A stretch of DNA of 39,476 bases, taken from the IMG/VR virus record IMGVR_UViG_3300031857_000500, positions 1 through 39,476 of that record; one strand, written 5' to 3'. Below are positions 19,914 through 29,330 of the stretch, piece after piece (positions within the stretch are counted from its first letter, which is position 1; each line of letters starts with the position of its first letter). Below the pieces are notes generated by a model. The model saw only the letters and a list, made by a program, of their open reading frames with translations. It did no database searches and was not told the DNA's origin. Origin of the DNA: a virus. The position numbers and the translations under genes are program-made.

Positions 19914-20004
19914 TTATAGGGTATATAATATATATTATATATATAATGGGTGAGTTATGTCCGTTTATACTTACCGTTAAATCACCGTTTTACTAGGAGG
20001 CTTC

Positions 20005-21873
20005 ATGGGACGAAAGCCTGGCAAACAAGACATACCCAAGGAGGCTGCTAAGAAGCAGGTCCTGGAACTCTTGACCCAGGGTAGCACCATCACTGACGCC
20101 ATGAAGGCTGTTGGTCGCAATGATGTTACCTTCCGCCAGTGGTCAATGTCTGACCCTGAGTTTAAGGCTGAGGCCGACAAATCAAGACTTGCTGGTAAAG
20201 GTGTTAAGGCTGACCTTGCCAATCTAAAGGATATCTCGTTTGAGGAGTTCTCCGAGCAATTCCTAGACACCAAGTTGTTCGACCACCATAAAGACTGGGT
20301 GGACCTTATTGAAGGTCGGGAACCCCGTTGGTTACATCCATCTATGACCTATGAGCCTGCGGCCAGCAACCGAGTTCTAATTAACGTACCACCTGAGCAC
20401 GCCAAGTCTACAGTCATCACAATCAACTATGTGACCTATCGCATAGCAGTAGACCCTAACGTAAGAATCATTATCGTCTCTAAGACTCAGGGTATGGCTA
20501 GAAAATTTTTAAGTGCAATCAAGACCCGTATGTCTCATCCAAACTGGACTAAGTTACAGATGTCCTTTGGACCTAACGGCGGATACAAGGCTGACTCACC
20601 TACTTGGTCAGCAGATATGATTTACCTAGGTACTGGACGCGACTCTGGCGAAAAGGACCCTACGGTTCAAGCATTAGGATTCGGGTCTCAGATTTACGGT
20701 GCTCGCGCCGACCTGATTATCCTAGACGATGTGGTGATGAACTCAAACTCACATGAGTGGGAAAAGCAAATTGAATGGCTTCAGAAAGAAGTCATCACCC
20801 GTTTGGGACGGCACGGAAAACTACTTATAGTAGGAACCCGTGTCGCCCCTATAGATTTATATAAGATGATTCGAGATGGCGAGCAATGGACAGGCGGCAA
20901 ATCTCCCTTCACTTACTTCTCCCAACCAGCGGTTCTAGAGTTTGACGAGAATCCAAATAACTGGAGAACATTGTGGCCTTGGACGGATAGGGCTGAGGGG
21001 GAGCAGGATGAAGCAAATGAAGAAGGATTATTTCCAAAGTGGGATGGACCCTCGCTCTTTACTAGAAGGTCTGAGGTTGCTCCGTCAGTATGGGCAATGG
21101 TCTACCAACAAGAAGATGTTGTCGAAGACGCAATCTTCCCACCAACAGTTGTCGCAGGATGTGTTAATGGAATGCGAAAGCGCGGACCTCTCAAGGCTGG
21201 AACACCAGGCCATCCAAGCCGCGTTGAAGGTACTTACACAGTTATAGGTTTTGACCCTGCCGTATCAGGCAGGTCTGCTTTCGTAGCGGTTACATTTAAC
21301 CGAGGTGACGGCAAAGTTTATGTTTTAGATTGCGTAAACATGGTTGACCCTACTCCACAAAAAGAGCGTGCTCTAATTGAAGAGTGGGTAGAAAGATACT
21401 CTCCTCAAGAGTTTCGAGTTGAAATCAACGCCCATCAAAAGGCGTATCAGATGGACACTGACTTAGTTCAGTATTTAGCCCAGTATGGTTGTAAGTTAAA
21501 TCCACACTTTACTGGTAAGAATAAATGGGACACATCATTTGGTGTGGCCTCTATGTCCGCCCTATTTGGCGGTCTGAGGGACGGCAGATTTCAAGATAAC
21601 AACCTAATAGAACTTCCATCTAATGAAGGTTCTGAAGGGTTAAAGTCTCTGGTGCAACAATTGATTACTTGGAAGCCAGATACCAAGAACCCAACCGACT
21701 GTGTGATGGCCCTATGGTTTGCTATCATTCGAGTACGTGAACTAATGCAACAGACATCCTTTGCTACTAAGTATGCTAACAATAGGTGGGCAACTAGACG
21801 TCAAAAGGAAATGCGACACTCAATCAATTTAGATGATGCCTTTGCAGAGCAATGGGCTGAAACTTACGGATAA
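20005..21873 (+). CDS. terL: Terminase large subunit with N-terminal DNA-binding extension
   Basis: 622 residues; AGGAGG lies 5 bp before the ATG. Motifs: Walker A variant PPEHAKST (129-136), Walker B LIILDD (237-242), C-motif region LLIVGTR (273-279), nuclease Asp417 in VIGFDPAVSG, a second acidic site in FRVEINAHQ, and a third in TDCVMALWF. This is the usual ATPase-plus-RNaseH-fold nuclease that packages DNA into the prohead. Residues 1-65 are extra: EAAKKQVLELLTQGSTITDA then VGRNDVTFRQWSMSDPEF is a helix-turn-helix like that of small terminase subunits, and no separate small-subunit gene was found, so the two functions may be fused. Confidence 0.93.
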   Translation: MGRKPGKQDIPKEAAKKQVLELLTQGSTITDAMKAVGRNDVTFRQWSMSDPEFKAEADKSRLAGKGVKADLANLKDISFEEFSEQFLDTKLFDHHKDWVDLIEGREPRWLHPSMTYEPAASNRVLINVPPEHAKSTVITINYVTYRIAVDPNVRIIIVSKTQGMARKFLSAIKTRMSHPNWTKLQMSFGPNGGYKADSPTWSADMIYLGTGRDSGEKDPTVQALGFGSQIYGARADLIILDDVVMNSNSHEWEKQIEWLQKEVITRLGRHGKLLIVGTRVAPIDLYKMIRDGEQWTGGKSPFTYFSQPAVLEFDENPNNWRTLWPWTDRAEGEQDEANEEGLFPKWDGPSLFTRRSEVAPSVWAMVYQQEDVVEDAIFPPTVVAGCVNGMRKRGPLKAGTPGHPSRVEGTYTVIGFDPAVSGRSAFVAVTFNRGDGKVYVLDCVNMVDPTPQKERALIEEWVERYSPQEFRVEINAHQKAYQMDTDLVQYLAQYGCKLNPHFTGKNKWDTSFGVASMSALFGGLRDGRFQDNNLIELPSNEGSEGLKSLVQQLITWKPDTKNPTDCVMALWFAIIRVRELMQQTSFATKYANNRWATRRQKEMRHSINLDDAFAEQWAETYG

Positions 21874-21881
21874 GGAAACTA

Positions 21882-23645
21882 ATGGCTATTACCATTGAAC
21901 AAATTGCAGCACGGGTTGAATCCCTTAAATATCGTGCATCAGAGCGTGATGCTCGTGCAGGTGATGTGCTATCTGTACGTCAGGGTAATATTTCCCAAGT
22001 CTATCCAGATTTCTTTCCTGAGGGTGTAGACGCAAACGTAGTTGCAAACTTTATCGATATCGTAGCCCGTGACTTATCTGAGGTTATGGCACCACTACCT
22101 GCAGTTAACTGCTCTAGTGCATCACAAACCAATGACCGTGCTCGTCGCTTTGCTGACAATAGAACACGCATTGCTTCTAATTATTTTAACCACTCTGACC
22201 TTCAGGTATCTATGTATACTGGAGCAGATTATTATGTGACATATGGTTTCGTCCCATTCATTATTGAACTGGACGACGAAGCAAAGATGCCTCGTATACG
22301 CGTAGAAAACCCAAGGATGGCTTATCCTGAATTTGACCGCTACGGACGATGCATTTCTTTTGCAAAGGTATATTCATTAACTCTTGGAGAGTTAGTTGCT
22401 CAATTCCCCGAATACGAAGTAGAACTACTTGGTCGTTCAGGTTTCAAAAAAGACACTAACACTCTAACAGAAATCGTACGTTATTACGATAAAGACCAAT
22501 CTGTGGTCTATGTACCTAGCCGTGACAATTTAGTTTTATCCCGTGCAAAAAATCCAATAGGTAAGATGATGGTTGTAATAGCCAAGCGTCCTACTATTGA
22601 TGGGGAGATGCGAGGACAGTTTGATGATGTTATTGGTATTCAGTTGCTTCGCAATCGTTTCGCTATGCTTGCTATGGAGGCTGCAGAAAAATCTGTACAA
22701 TCTCCTATCGTCGTTCCAATGGATGTTCAGGAACTGCAACTCGGCGGAGACTCAGTTATCAGAACAAATACTCCAGGTGGAGTTAGAAGAGTCGAACTCA
22801 ATATTCCGCAAGGTGCGTTCACAGAACAAAACTTGCTCAATCAAGAACTTAGAATTGGTGCTCGTTATCCAGAGGGACGAACAGGTAACGTCAATGCGTC
22901 TATTGTCACGGGTCAAGGTGTCCAGGCTCTCATGGGAGCATTCGATACTCAGGTTAAGTCAGCCCAAGCAATATTTGCGTCAGCACTTAGAGATGTAATT
23001 GGTCTTTGTTTTGAAATTGATGAATCTATATTTGATATTCAAAAGACAATTCGTGGTGTAGATGCTGGTTCACCTTATGCATTAGAGTACAAACCAAGCA
23101 AAGACATTAAGGGAGATTACTCCGCAGATGTTCGTTATGGTATGTTGGCTGGTTTAAATCCAGCACAAGGATTAATATTTATGTTACAGGCTCTTGGAGG
23201 CAAGTTAATCTCCAAGGATATGGCGATGAGAGAGTTACCATTTAATGTTAATGTTAGCCAAGAGCAAGAGAAGATTGAAATTGAAGATATGCGTAATGCT
23301 CTTATCTCTTCACTTCAAGCATACACCCAAGCCATTCCACAAATGGCCGCACAAGGACAAGACCCTTCAGATATTGTTACAAAGATTGCTAACGTTATTA
23401 AGTCACGACAAAAGGGACAGAGCATCGAAGACGCAATAGAGCAAACCTTTGCGCCTAAAGAACAAGTTCCTCCTGCTGGTGCTCCAATGGTTGAGCAACC
23501 GTCCCCTGCTCCCGCTGCGCCAGTAGGAGGTCTACCTCCAATGGAAGCAGAAGGTCAAGGAGTTCCTGACGTTCAAAGTTTATTATCTAGTTTAACTTCA
23601 GGCGGAGCGGCAAACGCAAGCGTAAGAACAATTCGTAGACGATAA
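21882..23645 (+). CDS. Portal protein
   Basis: 587 residues, 8 bp after terminase. The pattern is that of a portal: an N-terminal wing (VVANFIDIVARDLSEVMAPLP), the stem region with NRFAMLAMEAAEKS, the helix with TGQGVQALMGAFDTQVKSAQAIF, and an acidic to Pro/Ala-rich C-terminus (about 530-565). The dodecameric portal forms the packaging channel and receives the adaptor at 36696. Size and position after terminase agree. No frameshift seen. Confidence 0.87.
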   Translation: MAITIEQIAARVESLKYRASERDARAGDVLSVRQGNISQVYPDFFPEGVDANVVANFIDIVARDLSEVMAPLPAVNCSSASQTNDRARRFADNRTRIASNYFNHSDLQVSMYTGADYYVTYGFVPFIIELDDEAKMPRIRVENPRMAYPEFDRYGRCISFAKVYSLTLGELVAQFPEYEVELLGRSGFKKDTNTLTEIVRYYDKDQSVVYVPSRDNLVLSRAKNPIGKMMVVIAKRPTIDGEMRGQFDDVIGIQLLRNRFAMLAMEAAEKSVQSPIVVPMDVQELQLGGDSVIRTNTPGGVRRVELNIPQGAFTEQNLLNQELRIGARYPEGRTGNVNASIVTGQGVQALMGAFDTQVKSAQAIFASALRDVIGLCFEIDESIFDIQKTIRGVDAGSPYALEYKPSKDIKGDYSADVRYGMLAGLNPAQGLIFMLQALGGKLISKDMAMRELPFNVNVSQEQEKIEIEDMRNALISSLQAYTQAIPQMAAQGQDPSDIVTKIANVIKSRQKGQSIEDAIEQTFAPKEQVPPAGAPMVEQPSPAPAAPVGGLPPMEAEGQGVPDVQSLLSSLTSGGAANASVRTIRRR

Positions 23646-23662
23646 TAGCAGAAGGGGACATT

Positions 23663-24232
23663 ATGACAACACTTGCTGCTATACAGGGCGATGGATGGTG
23701 TGTAATCGGAAGCGATTCACGTTCATCTGATGATTCTGGTCGTCCGATTGAAATGGCAACACATAAGATTGTTGAAAACAATGGAGTGTTGATTGCAGGT
23801 TCTGGTTCTGGTAGAGGTTCAAACTTATTACAGTTTGGATGGAAACCACCAAGACCTAAGTTAAGTGAAGACTTAGATGTCTTTATGACAAAAAGATTTA
23901 TACCATCTATGAGAAAATTATTTATAGATGCAGGTTATGACATGAAAGAAGACGGGGACTATGCTTCACATGATTCACAATTTATTATTGCAATTCGTGG
24001 CATTCTGTATCCTATTTTTGAGGATTACAGTTGGGACCGTGATGTTCGTGGTATCTATTATTCTGGTTCTGGTAGCGATATTGCCCTTGGTGCTATGGAG
24101 GCTTATAGAGTACGCAGCACTAATGATGCTGATAAAGCAGAAAAGATTATCAGAAAGTCAATTGAAATAGCAACCAATTGGGATATATACTCAAGTGGTC
24201 CAATTATAACTAAAATACAATATTCTAAGTAG
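23663..24232 (+). CDS. Proteasome-beta/HslV-like Ntn hydrolase
   Basis: 189 residues; AGAAGGGG precedes the ATG. With Met1 removed the chain starts TTLAAIQGDGWCVIGSD, the N-terminal threonine-protease start. Numbering from that Thr: Thr1, Asp17 (GSDSR), Lys34 (canonical Lys33), the SGSG turn at 46-49, the YSGSGSD segment near 133-138, and Asp173 with Ser176 (NWDIYSSG), the D-x2-S pair that supports Thr1 in proteasomes. All catalytic positions are therefore kept. No alpha-subunit or unfoldase gene was seen. It lies directly after the portal, where many phages carry the prohead protease, so a maturation protease is a reasonable hypothesis; interference with or substitution for host proteolysis is the alternative. 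Confidence 0.78.
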   Translation: MTTLAAIQGDGWCVIGSDSRSSDDSGRPIEMATHKIVENNGVLIAGSGSGRGSNLLQFGWKPPRPKLSEDLDVFMTKRFIPSMRKLFIDAGYDMKEDGDYASHDSQFIIAIRGILYPIFEDYSWDRDVRGIYYSGSGSDIALGAMEAYRVRSTNDADKAEKIIRKSIEIATNWDIYSSGPIITKIQYSK

Positions 24233-24240
24233 GAGGAACA

Positions 24241-24696
24241 ATGGCTGAGAATCGTGGAGGGCCTCGCCCAACAGCACCACAGAATAATCCCGCTAATGTT
24301 TCTGCAACTGGTGGAGCAGGACAATCTGGTACACAAGGTGCTAAATATTATTCAGGTTTGCCATATGGACAGGGACAAGCAATGATGGCGCAACAACAAG
24401 CAGCACCTATGGCTGCTGGAAGACCTGCACCAATTATGAATCCTATTGAATCTTTTCCTGCACCTATGCCATTATCTGAGCCATCAACAATGCCAGATGT
24501 TCCAGTAACTGATGGAGCAACAATGGGCGCTGGTGCTGGCATGGAGGCTTTGACATTGCCTGGCGTACAAGACAACGATGTTGAGAAACAAAGATTATTA
24601 TCTTACTTACCAGCACTGGAGGCAGCCGCACAAAGCCCAAATTCATCACAGGCATTCCGTAATTATGTGAGAATTCTAAGGGCTAACCTTCTATGA
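24241..24696 (+). CDS. Low-complexity structural-region protein
   Basis: 151 residues with a perfect AGGAGG before the ATG. Residues 1-100 are rich in Gly, Ala, Pro, Gln and Met (PYGQGQAMMAQQQAAPMAA), probably disordered. The last 40 residues form a helix (EKQRLLSYLPALEAAAQS, then FRNYVRILRANLL). It overlaps the following 1545-residue gene by 4 bp, so it may be a chaperone or partner of that protein. No family recognised. Confidence 0.62.
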   Translation: MAENRGGPRPTAPQNNPANVSATGGAGQSGTQGAKYYSGLPYGQGQAMMAQQQAAPMAAGRPAPIMNPIESFPAPMPLSEPSTMPDVPVTDGATMGAGAGMEALTLPGVQDNDVEKQRLLSYLPALEAAAQSPNSSQAFRNYVRILRANLL

Positions 24697-27600
24697 CAGA
24701 GAAGAATCCTTCAGCATTTGACACAATGGGTTCCTTCAACAGATATTATGCTGGCTGGAACGTTAACATGGCTAACTCTTTGCCAATGGATATGGGTAAA
24801 TCTATACCAGCAAAGGATAGAGCAGAGGCTATAAATGCCTTCAACAGGTATCTTGCAAAGCCAGGTACACCTCCTGCTCTAACACCACAACCTGAAGAAC
24901 AAGGATTTTTTTCCAGAGCATTTGAAAAAGTTGAGAAGGCTTACAACTTTACAACACAGGCTGTTTCATTTGGTTTAACATTACCAGAAAAGAATAATCC
25001 TATTTGGCAAGGTGATTTTTCAGTAGACAAAGTCAAGAGTGCCTGGGAACAATCAAGAGATATTTCTGCTGGTCGTTCAATTATGCGTACCATGATTGGA
25101 AGACCACTTGATACATTTGAAGATGCATTTAGTGGACTAGTTAAAACTGTAAGTTTTGGAAAACTATCTGGGGCAGATAAGTTTTTGCAAGAGCATTTAT
25201 TATTTGCTGCTAATGACTTTGATATCTTTGACAAGAAACAAAGAGAAGAAGCATTCCGTGAACAAAACGTTGGACGCTACACATCATTCGGTACAGATGT
25301 AGTAGCCCGATTTGTTCTGGACCCAACCATTGTAGTTGGTAAAGCCATTAAAGTATATAAGGGTATTACCTATGGTGTTAAAGGTTTAAATGATTTAAAT
25401 GCTATCTTGGCTGGAGAAAAAACTGGATTCAAAGCCAATAAGGTAAAAGCAACCTTTAATGACTTTATTGTCAAAACAGATGGTATGGATGCTGCTGATT
25501 TATTTAGAGTTAAAGCCATTCGAGAATCTGCAAACCCTGCATCATTTGCTGATATTATGGCAGATGCAAATAAGATTGAAGACATAACACTTCGTCATGC
25601 TGCTAAAGCAGATATTATTAAAATGGCTATGGGAGATGCTGGCGCAGCATCAAGATTAATGGACACTAATCGTGCTTTGGCCACAAAGATTGCTAACCTT
25701 GAAGACGAGGTTACTGATGCTAAGTACTTTGGTGCTGGATTAGATAGGGCTACTGGTCAACTTACATTTGATTTAGTTAACAAGGGACCTGATTTAGAGA
25801 AGGCTGTTGAGAATGCAGCACTTTATTCTGACGAATTAGCCGAGTTAACACAAAAATTAAATGCTGAGGCTATCCTAGACCCAACAAGAGTACCTCAATT
25901 TAATCAAGTTTCCAAACTTAGACAAGCGATTTCTGGAAGCCAGAAGTTTATTGACCTACGTGCTGGCGCAGCAGGTGCCCCTATGCGTGTTTTAACTGGA
26001 TTTGCCTATAAGCGTCCTAAAGGTTGGATTGATTTTACTGATAATCAGTCGGTTCAAACTGTAGATAACTTGCTAAGTCGTGTTCGTGGTGTGGCAAATA
26101 AACAAGAACAGGCCTATACTACACAGATTACATCTCTCAAGAATAGACTTAATACACAAACCCTTGCCCCTACAGAAGTTAAATCACTTAAGACTCAAAT
26201 TAAAGGTCTAGAAGATGATTTAAAAAAGGCTTCGTTTACAGTTGAACGCAAAAATTTATTATTTAATGAGTATGTTGCTGCTACAAATGCGGCAGAGCGT
26301 GCCAATGCTTTTCAAAAGATTGAACAAGAACTGTTTAATACAGTTGCTAAACAATTTGGATTTGACGAGAGCGACATTCGTGAGGCCTGGTCTTTGTTTT
26401 CAGGTGGGCGTGCCAGAGCACACAACATTATTCGTGAAAGAGCATATACTGGTGCTACAAAAACTCTGCCAGATGGAAGAGTTGTACCAGTAGGTTCTAA
26501 GGTTACACCTATTCTTGGGTCAGAGGACTTAAAATATATTATTCCTATGCCATTAAACGAGACTCAACTAGTAAAACAGTTACCAGTTCTTGACATTGAT
26601 ACTATGTACAATGCTTTAACTCGTTTAACTAGAGCACGTCGCTCAGATGCTGCTGGTGTATATTATAAAGGCAAGGCTGGAACAACAGACCTTATTGATG
26701 GTCTAGATTCCTTAATTAAGTTTGAGGTTCTTGCTCGCCTTGGTTACCCTGTACGTAACGTATCAGAGGGAATCATGCGTATCCTTACTACAACTGGTCC
26801 AATGGCCATTGTTGCTGGGTTAAAAGAGTCTAGTCGAAAACTAATTACCAATAGATTCTCTGGTGCATCGCTAGATGATATATATCGCTGGTCAGATGAT
26901 GTTAAACTTCAGACATACCGCGATGAATTAGACGCAATGCGTGACCTTGCTGATGACCCAGACCTAATCGATTCTCAAATTAAAGAGATTGATGGTATGT
27001 TAGATGGTACTATTAAGGTACAAGATAAGTTTGGTTTAGGTCTACGTGAAGTAGATGGCATAACCTACGAGGATGCATTAGGTGCCACACCTGAACGTGC
27101 AGAGTTTATTAAGAATAAGTTTATTGCTGAGTCTGCGAAGATTGTTGATGCACACTTATCAAATAGCAGAAACAAACTAAACAATGTGTTTGAGTCTACT
27201 GGAGATTTCGTAGTAATAAAAGGCGATGACCCTAACTGGACACAGGCCTATGAGAGAGTTGTAAACCGTCAGGTTCGTAACTCTAAGATTACCCAAATAT
27301 TACTACAGGATAAGCCAAGAGAGCAACTAATTGATGAGGCTGAATACTTCCTATTAAAGACTAAAGAGGGTAGAGATATCCTTAGAGTACTTGCTATGGG
27401 TAGAGATGCTCGTTCTATCGCAGAAGCCAATATGGATAACATTGATGAGTTATTCCCAGCATTTGCAACTGGTCTAAAAGAAATTGCTAAGACCCGTAAG
27501 ATTACACCAGATGATATTAAGAAGGCATTTGGTACAGATACCCTAAATTTCCCAGCAGTTAATGCTGCTCAGGTTGGTGCCGCTAACGGTACACATCAGG

Positions 27601-29330
27601 TGGTAAGATTCTTTGCAGGTCAAAGAGATAAGTTCTACAAGTTATTTGGTGAAATTCCAGAATCTAATCTTGTTCGCCATCCTATGTTTGTTGATTTATA
27701 CCGCAAACGCATGGATGCTACTATCAGAAATGCTATTGATACTTATCCTGGAGATACAATTCCACCAGAGTATATCCGCAAACTAGAGTTTAATGCACGT
27801 CAATGGGCAAGAGCAGAACTGCGTCGCTCACTTTATGATACATCTGAAAGAGTAGATGCTGCCTATACACTAAAATACGCATTCCCATTCTTTGGTGCAT
27901 ACACAGATGTTCTTCAAAAATGGGGTCGTATTGTAGTAAATGACCCATCAGCATTTGGTAAACTACAAACTGTATATAACTCTCCAGACCGTGTTGGTAT
28001 AACCGAAGAACGCGACGGCAGAACATTTATTAATGTTCCTGGTGAATGGGTAAAGCGTGGTTCATTTGGTCTAGTAGATAGACCTTTGGCTATTCCTAAA
28101 ACAAGTCTTGACTTGCTATTCCAGGGTAATGCCTGGTGGAACCCAGGTGCTGGATGGTTCGTTCAGATAGGTGCATCCCAGTTAATCAAGGCTATTCCTG
28201 ATTTAGAAGCCACTAACCTAGTTAAAACAATATTACCTTATGGTCCAACTGGTACAAGTCCAGGAGAATTTACTAAGGATTTATTCATTCAAAACCAGGC
28301 ATTGCGTAAAGCATGGGCTATTTGGTTTGAAAACGACCCAACACGTCGCAACCTTACAGTTCTTATTGCTATGGAAGAGAACCATAAGTTTGATAATGGA
28401 CTAAGGACTTCTCAACCATCTGCTAAAGAGATTGATGATAAGGTTAAAAAGATACTTGCTATGGAGGTCGCTGCAAGAGCAGTACTTCCTTTCGCTACAA
28501 ACCTACGTTCTCCTTATCAATTCTATATTGATGAGTTCCAAAGATTACGTGAAGAAGACCCACAAACAGCATCTGAAAAATTCTATGATGCTTATGGTGA
28601 GGAATACTTCCTATTTTCTACCAGCCTATCTAAGAACAATACAGGTATCGCTGCTACTGTAGAGGCAGAAAAACGTTCTAGAGAACTATCTGATTTAATT
28701 GCCAAGAATCCTGACTATGGATGGTTCGTCGTCGGAGATGTTAACGCTGGAGAATTCTCACCTAGTGTTTATCAAAGCCAGCGTAATACTCCAGTTGCTC
28801 CAGGAAGCACAAAGAAGTTTCGTGAATCTCAAGACCCATATGAGGCAGTTGATGCTACTCAGGCTGAAAAGGGATGGATTACCTATAATAAAGGTATCGA
28901 TATCCTTGAGGCTGAGCGTATAGGAAGAGGTTTATCTAGCCTTAATGTTGCAGATGCTGCAGATTTAAAAGAACGCAAGCGTCAATTTATAGAGCAACTA
29001 GAAGATGAGAACCCAGCATGGGCTGAAGTTCGCGGAAAGATTGATACAAACAAAGTAATCAACTTCTTAAAGTTTGCAAACCAAGTAGTTAGTGACCCTA
29101 GAACTAAAGGTCGTAGTGACATGCAAGGCATGGCAGACTACCTAGAGGGTAGAGAATATCTTCGCCAAATGCTAGCAGAAAGAGACAGTAAGTCTATAGA
29201 TGCTGTTGGTAATGCTGACCTTAAAGAAATGTGGGATACATTTACTAGTGGATTGCTAGATGAATACATTTCATTCAGTAGAGTATACTCAAGAATACTT
29301 GAAAAAGATGACCTTACGAAAGGCTTATAG
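24693..29330 (+). CDS. Giant helical virion protein, probable DNA-ejection protein
   Basis: 1545 residues, the largest gene in the genome and uninterrupted. Predominantly helical and charged, with a moderately hydrophobic segment near 200-220 (DVVARFVLDPTIVVGKAIK), a coiled-coil stretch near 468-524 (ITSLKNRLNTQTLAPTEVK), and a Trp/Gly-rich region near 1145-1165 (FQGNAWWNPGAGWF). It lacks the repeated hydrophobic core of a tape measure and sits before the scaffold and capsid genes. With the next three genes it forms a block of helical proteins, reminiscent of internal virion proteins of podoviruses (T7 gp14-gp16). No enzymatic motif recognised. Confidence 0.65.
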   Translation: MTEKNPSAFDTMGSFNRYYAGWNVNMANSLPMDMGKSIPAKDRAEAINAFNRYLAKPGTPPALTPQPEEQGFFSRAFEKVEKAYNFTTQAVSFGLTLPEKNNPIWQGDFSVDKVKSAWEQSRDISAGRSIMRTMIGRPLDTFEDAFSGLVKTVSFGKLSGADKFLQEHLLFAANDFDIFDKKQREEAFREQNVGRYTSFGTDVVARFVLDPTIVVGKAIKVYKGITYGVKGLNDLNAILAGEKTGFKANKVKATFNDFIVKTDGMDAADLFRVKAIRESANPASFADIMADANKIEDITLRHAAKADIIKMAMGDAGAASRLMDTNRALATKIANLEDEVTDAKYFGAGLDRATGQLTFDLVNKGPDLEKAVENAALYSDELAELTQKLNAEAILDPTRVPQFNQVSKLRQAISGSQKFIDLRAGAAGAPMRVLTGFAYKRPKGWIDFTDNQSVQTVDNLLSRVRGVANKQEQAYTTQITSLKNRLNTQTLAPTEVKSLKTQIKGLEDDLKKASFTVERKNLLFNEYVAATNAAERANAFQKIEQELFNTVAKQFGFDESDIREAWSLFSGGRARAHNIIRERAYTGATKTLPDGRVVPVGSKVTPILGSEDLKYIIPMPLNETQLVKQLPVLDIDTMYNALTRLTRARRSDAAGVYYKGKAGTTDLIDGLDSLIKFEVLARLGYPVRNVSEGIMRILTTTGPMAIVAGLKESSRKLITNRFSGASLDDIYRWSDDVKLQTYRDELDAMRDLADDPDLIDSQIKEIDGMLDGTIKVQDKFGLGLREVDGITYEDALGATPERAEFIKNKFIAESAKIVDAHLSNSRNKLNNVFESTGDFVVIKGDDPNWTQAYERVVNRQVRNSKITQILLQDKPREQLIDEAEYFLLKTKEGRDILRVLAMGRDARSIAEANMDNIDELFPAFATGLKEIAKTRKITPDDIKKAFGTDTLNFPAVNAAQVGAANGTHQVVRFFAGQRDKFYKLFGEIPESNLVRHPMFVDLYRKRMDATIRNAIDTYPGDTIPPEYIRKLEFNARQWARAELRRSLYDTSERVDAAYTLKYAFPFFGAYTDVLQKWGRIVVNDPSAFGKLQTVYNSPDRVGITEERDGRTFINVPGEWVKRGSFGLVDRPLAIPKTSLDLLFQGNAWWNPGAGWFVQIGASQLIKAIPDLEATNLVKTILPYGPTGTSPGEFTKDLFIQNQALRKAWAIWFENDPTRRNLTVLIAMEENHKFDNGLRTSQPSAKEIDDKVKKILAMEVAARAVLPFATNLRSPYQFYIDEFQRLREEDPQTASEKFYDAYGEEYFLFSTSLSKNNTGIAATVEAEKRSRELSDLIAKNPDYGWFVVGDVNAGEFSPSVYQSQRNTPVAPGSTKKFRESQDPYEAVDATQAEKGWITYNKGIDILEAERIGRGLSSLNVADAADLKERKRQFIEQLEDENPAWAEVRGKIDTNKVINFLKFANQVVSDPRTKGRSDMQGMADYLEGREYLRQMLAERDSKSIDAVGNADLKEMWDTFTSGLLDEYISFSRVYSRILEKDDLTKGL

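Larger units (their letters stand above)
19238..20004. promoter_or_regulatory. Divergent control region between early (minus) and structural (plus) genes
   Basis: About 770 bp with no convincing gene. Minus side (19290-19670): promoters P1, P2 and P3 plus a weaker P0, a Crp/GlxR-type site, a LexA-type box and several palindromes, listed separately. Plus side (19700-20004): a GC-rich hairpin, two terminator-like hairpins, an alternative hairpin pair, a 20-bp AT palindrome (about 19922-19947) with two TATAAT matches, and AGGAGG in front of the terminase ATG. No consensus -35 box serves the plus strand. Packaging signals may also lie here, since it precedes the terminase gene, but none can be recognised by eye. 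Confidence 0.75.

Noticed and set aside
19723-19953. 76-residue plus-strand ORF in the control region
   Set aside because: It runs through the GC-rich hairpin and both terminator-like hairpins, has Tyr/Ile-rich AT-driven composition and no ribosome site.
24693-29330. Tape-measure protein
   Set aside because: Long enough, but it lies between portal and scaffold, lacks the periodic hydrophobic core, and no tail-tube or tail-assembly genes accompany it.
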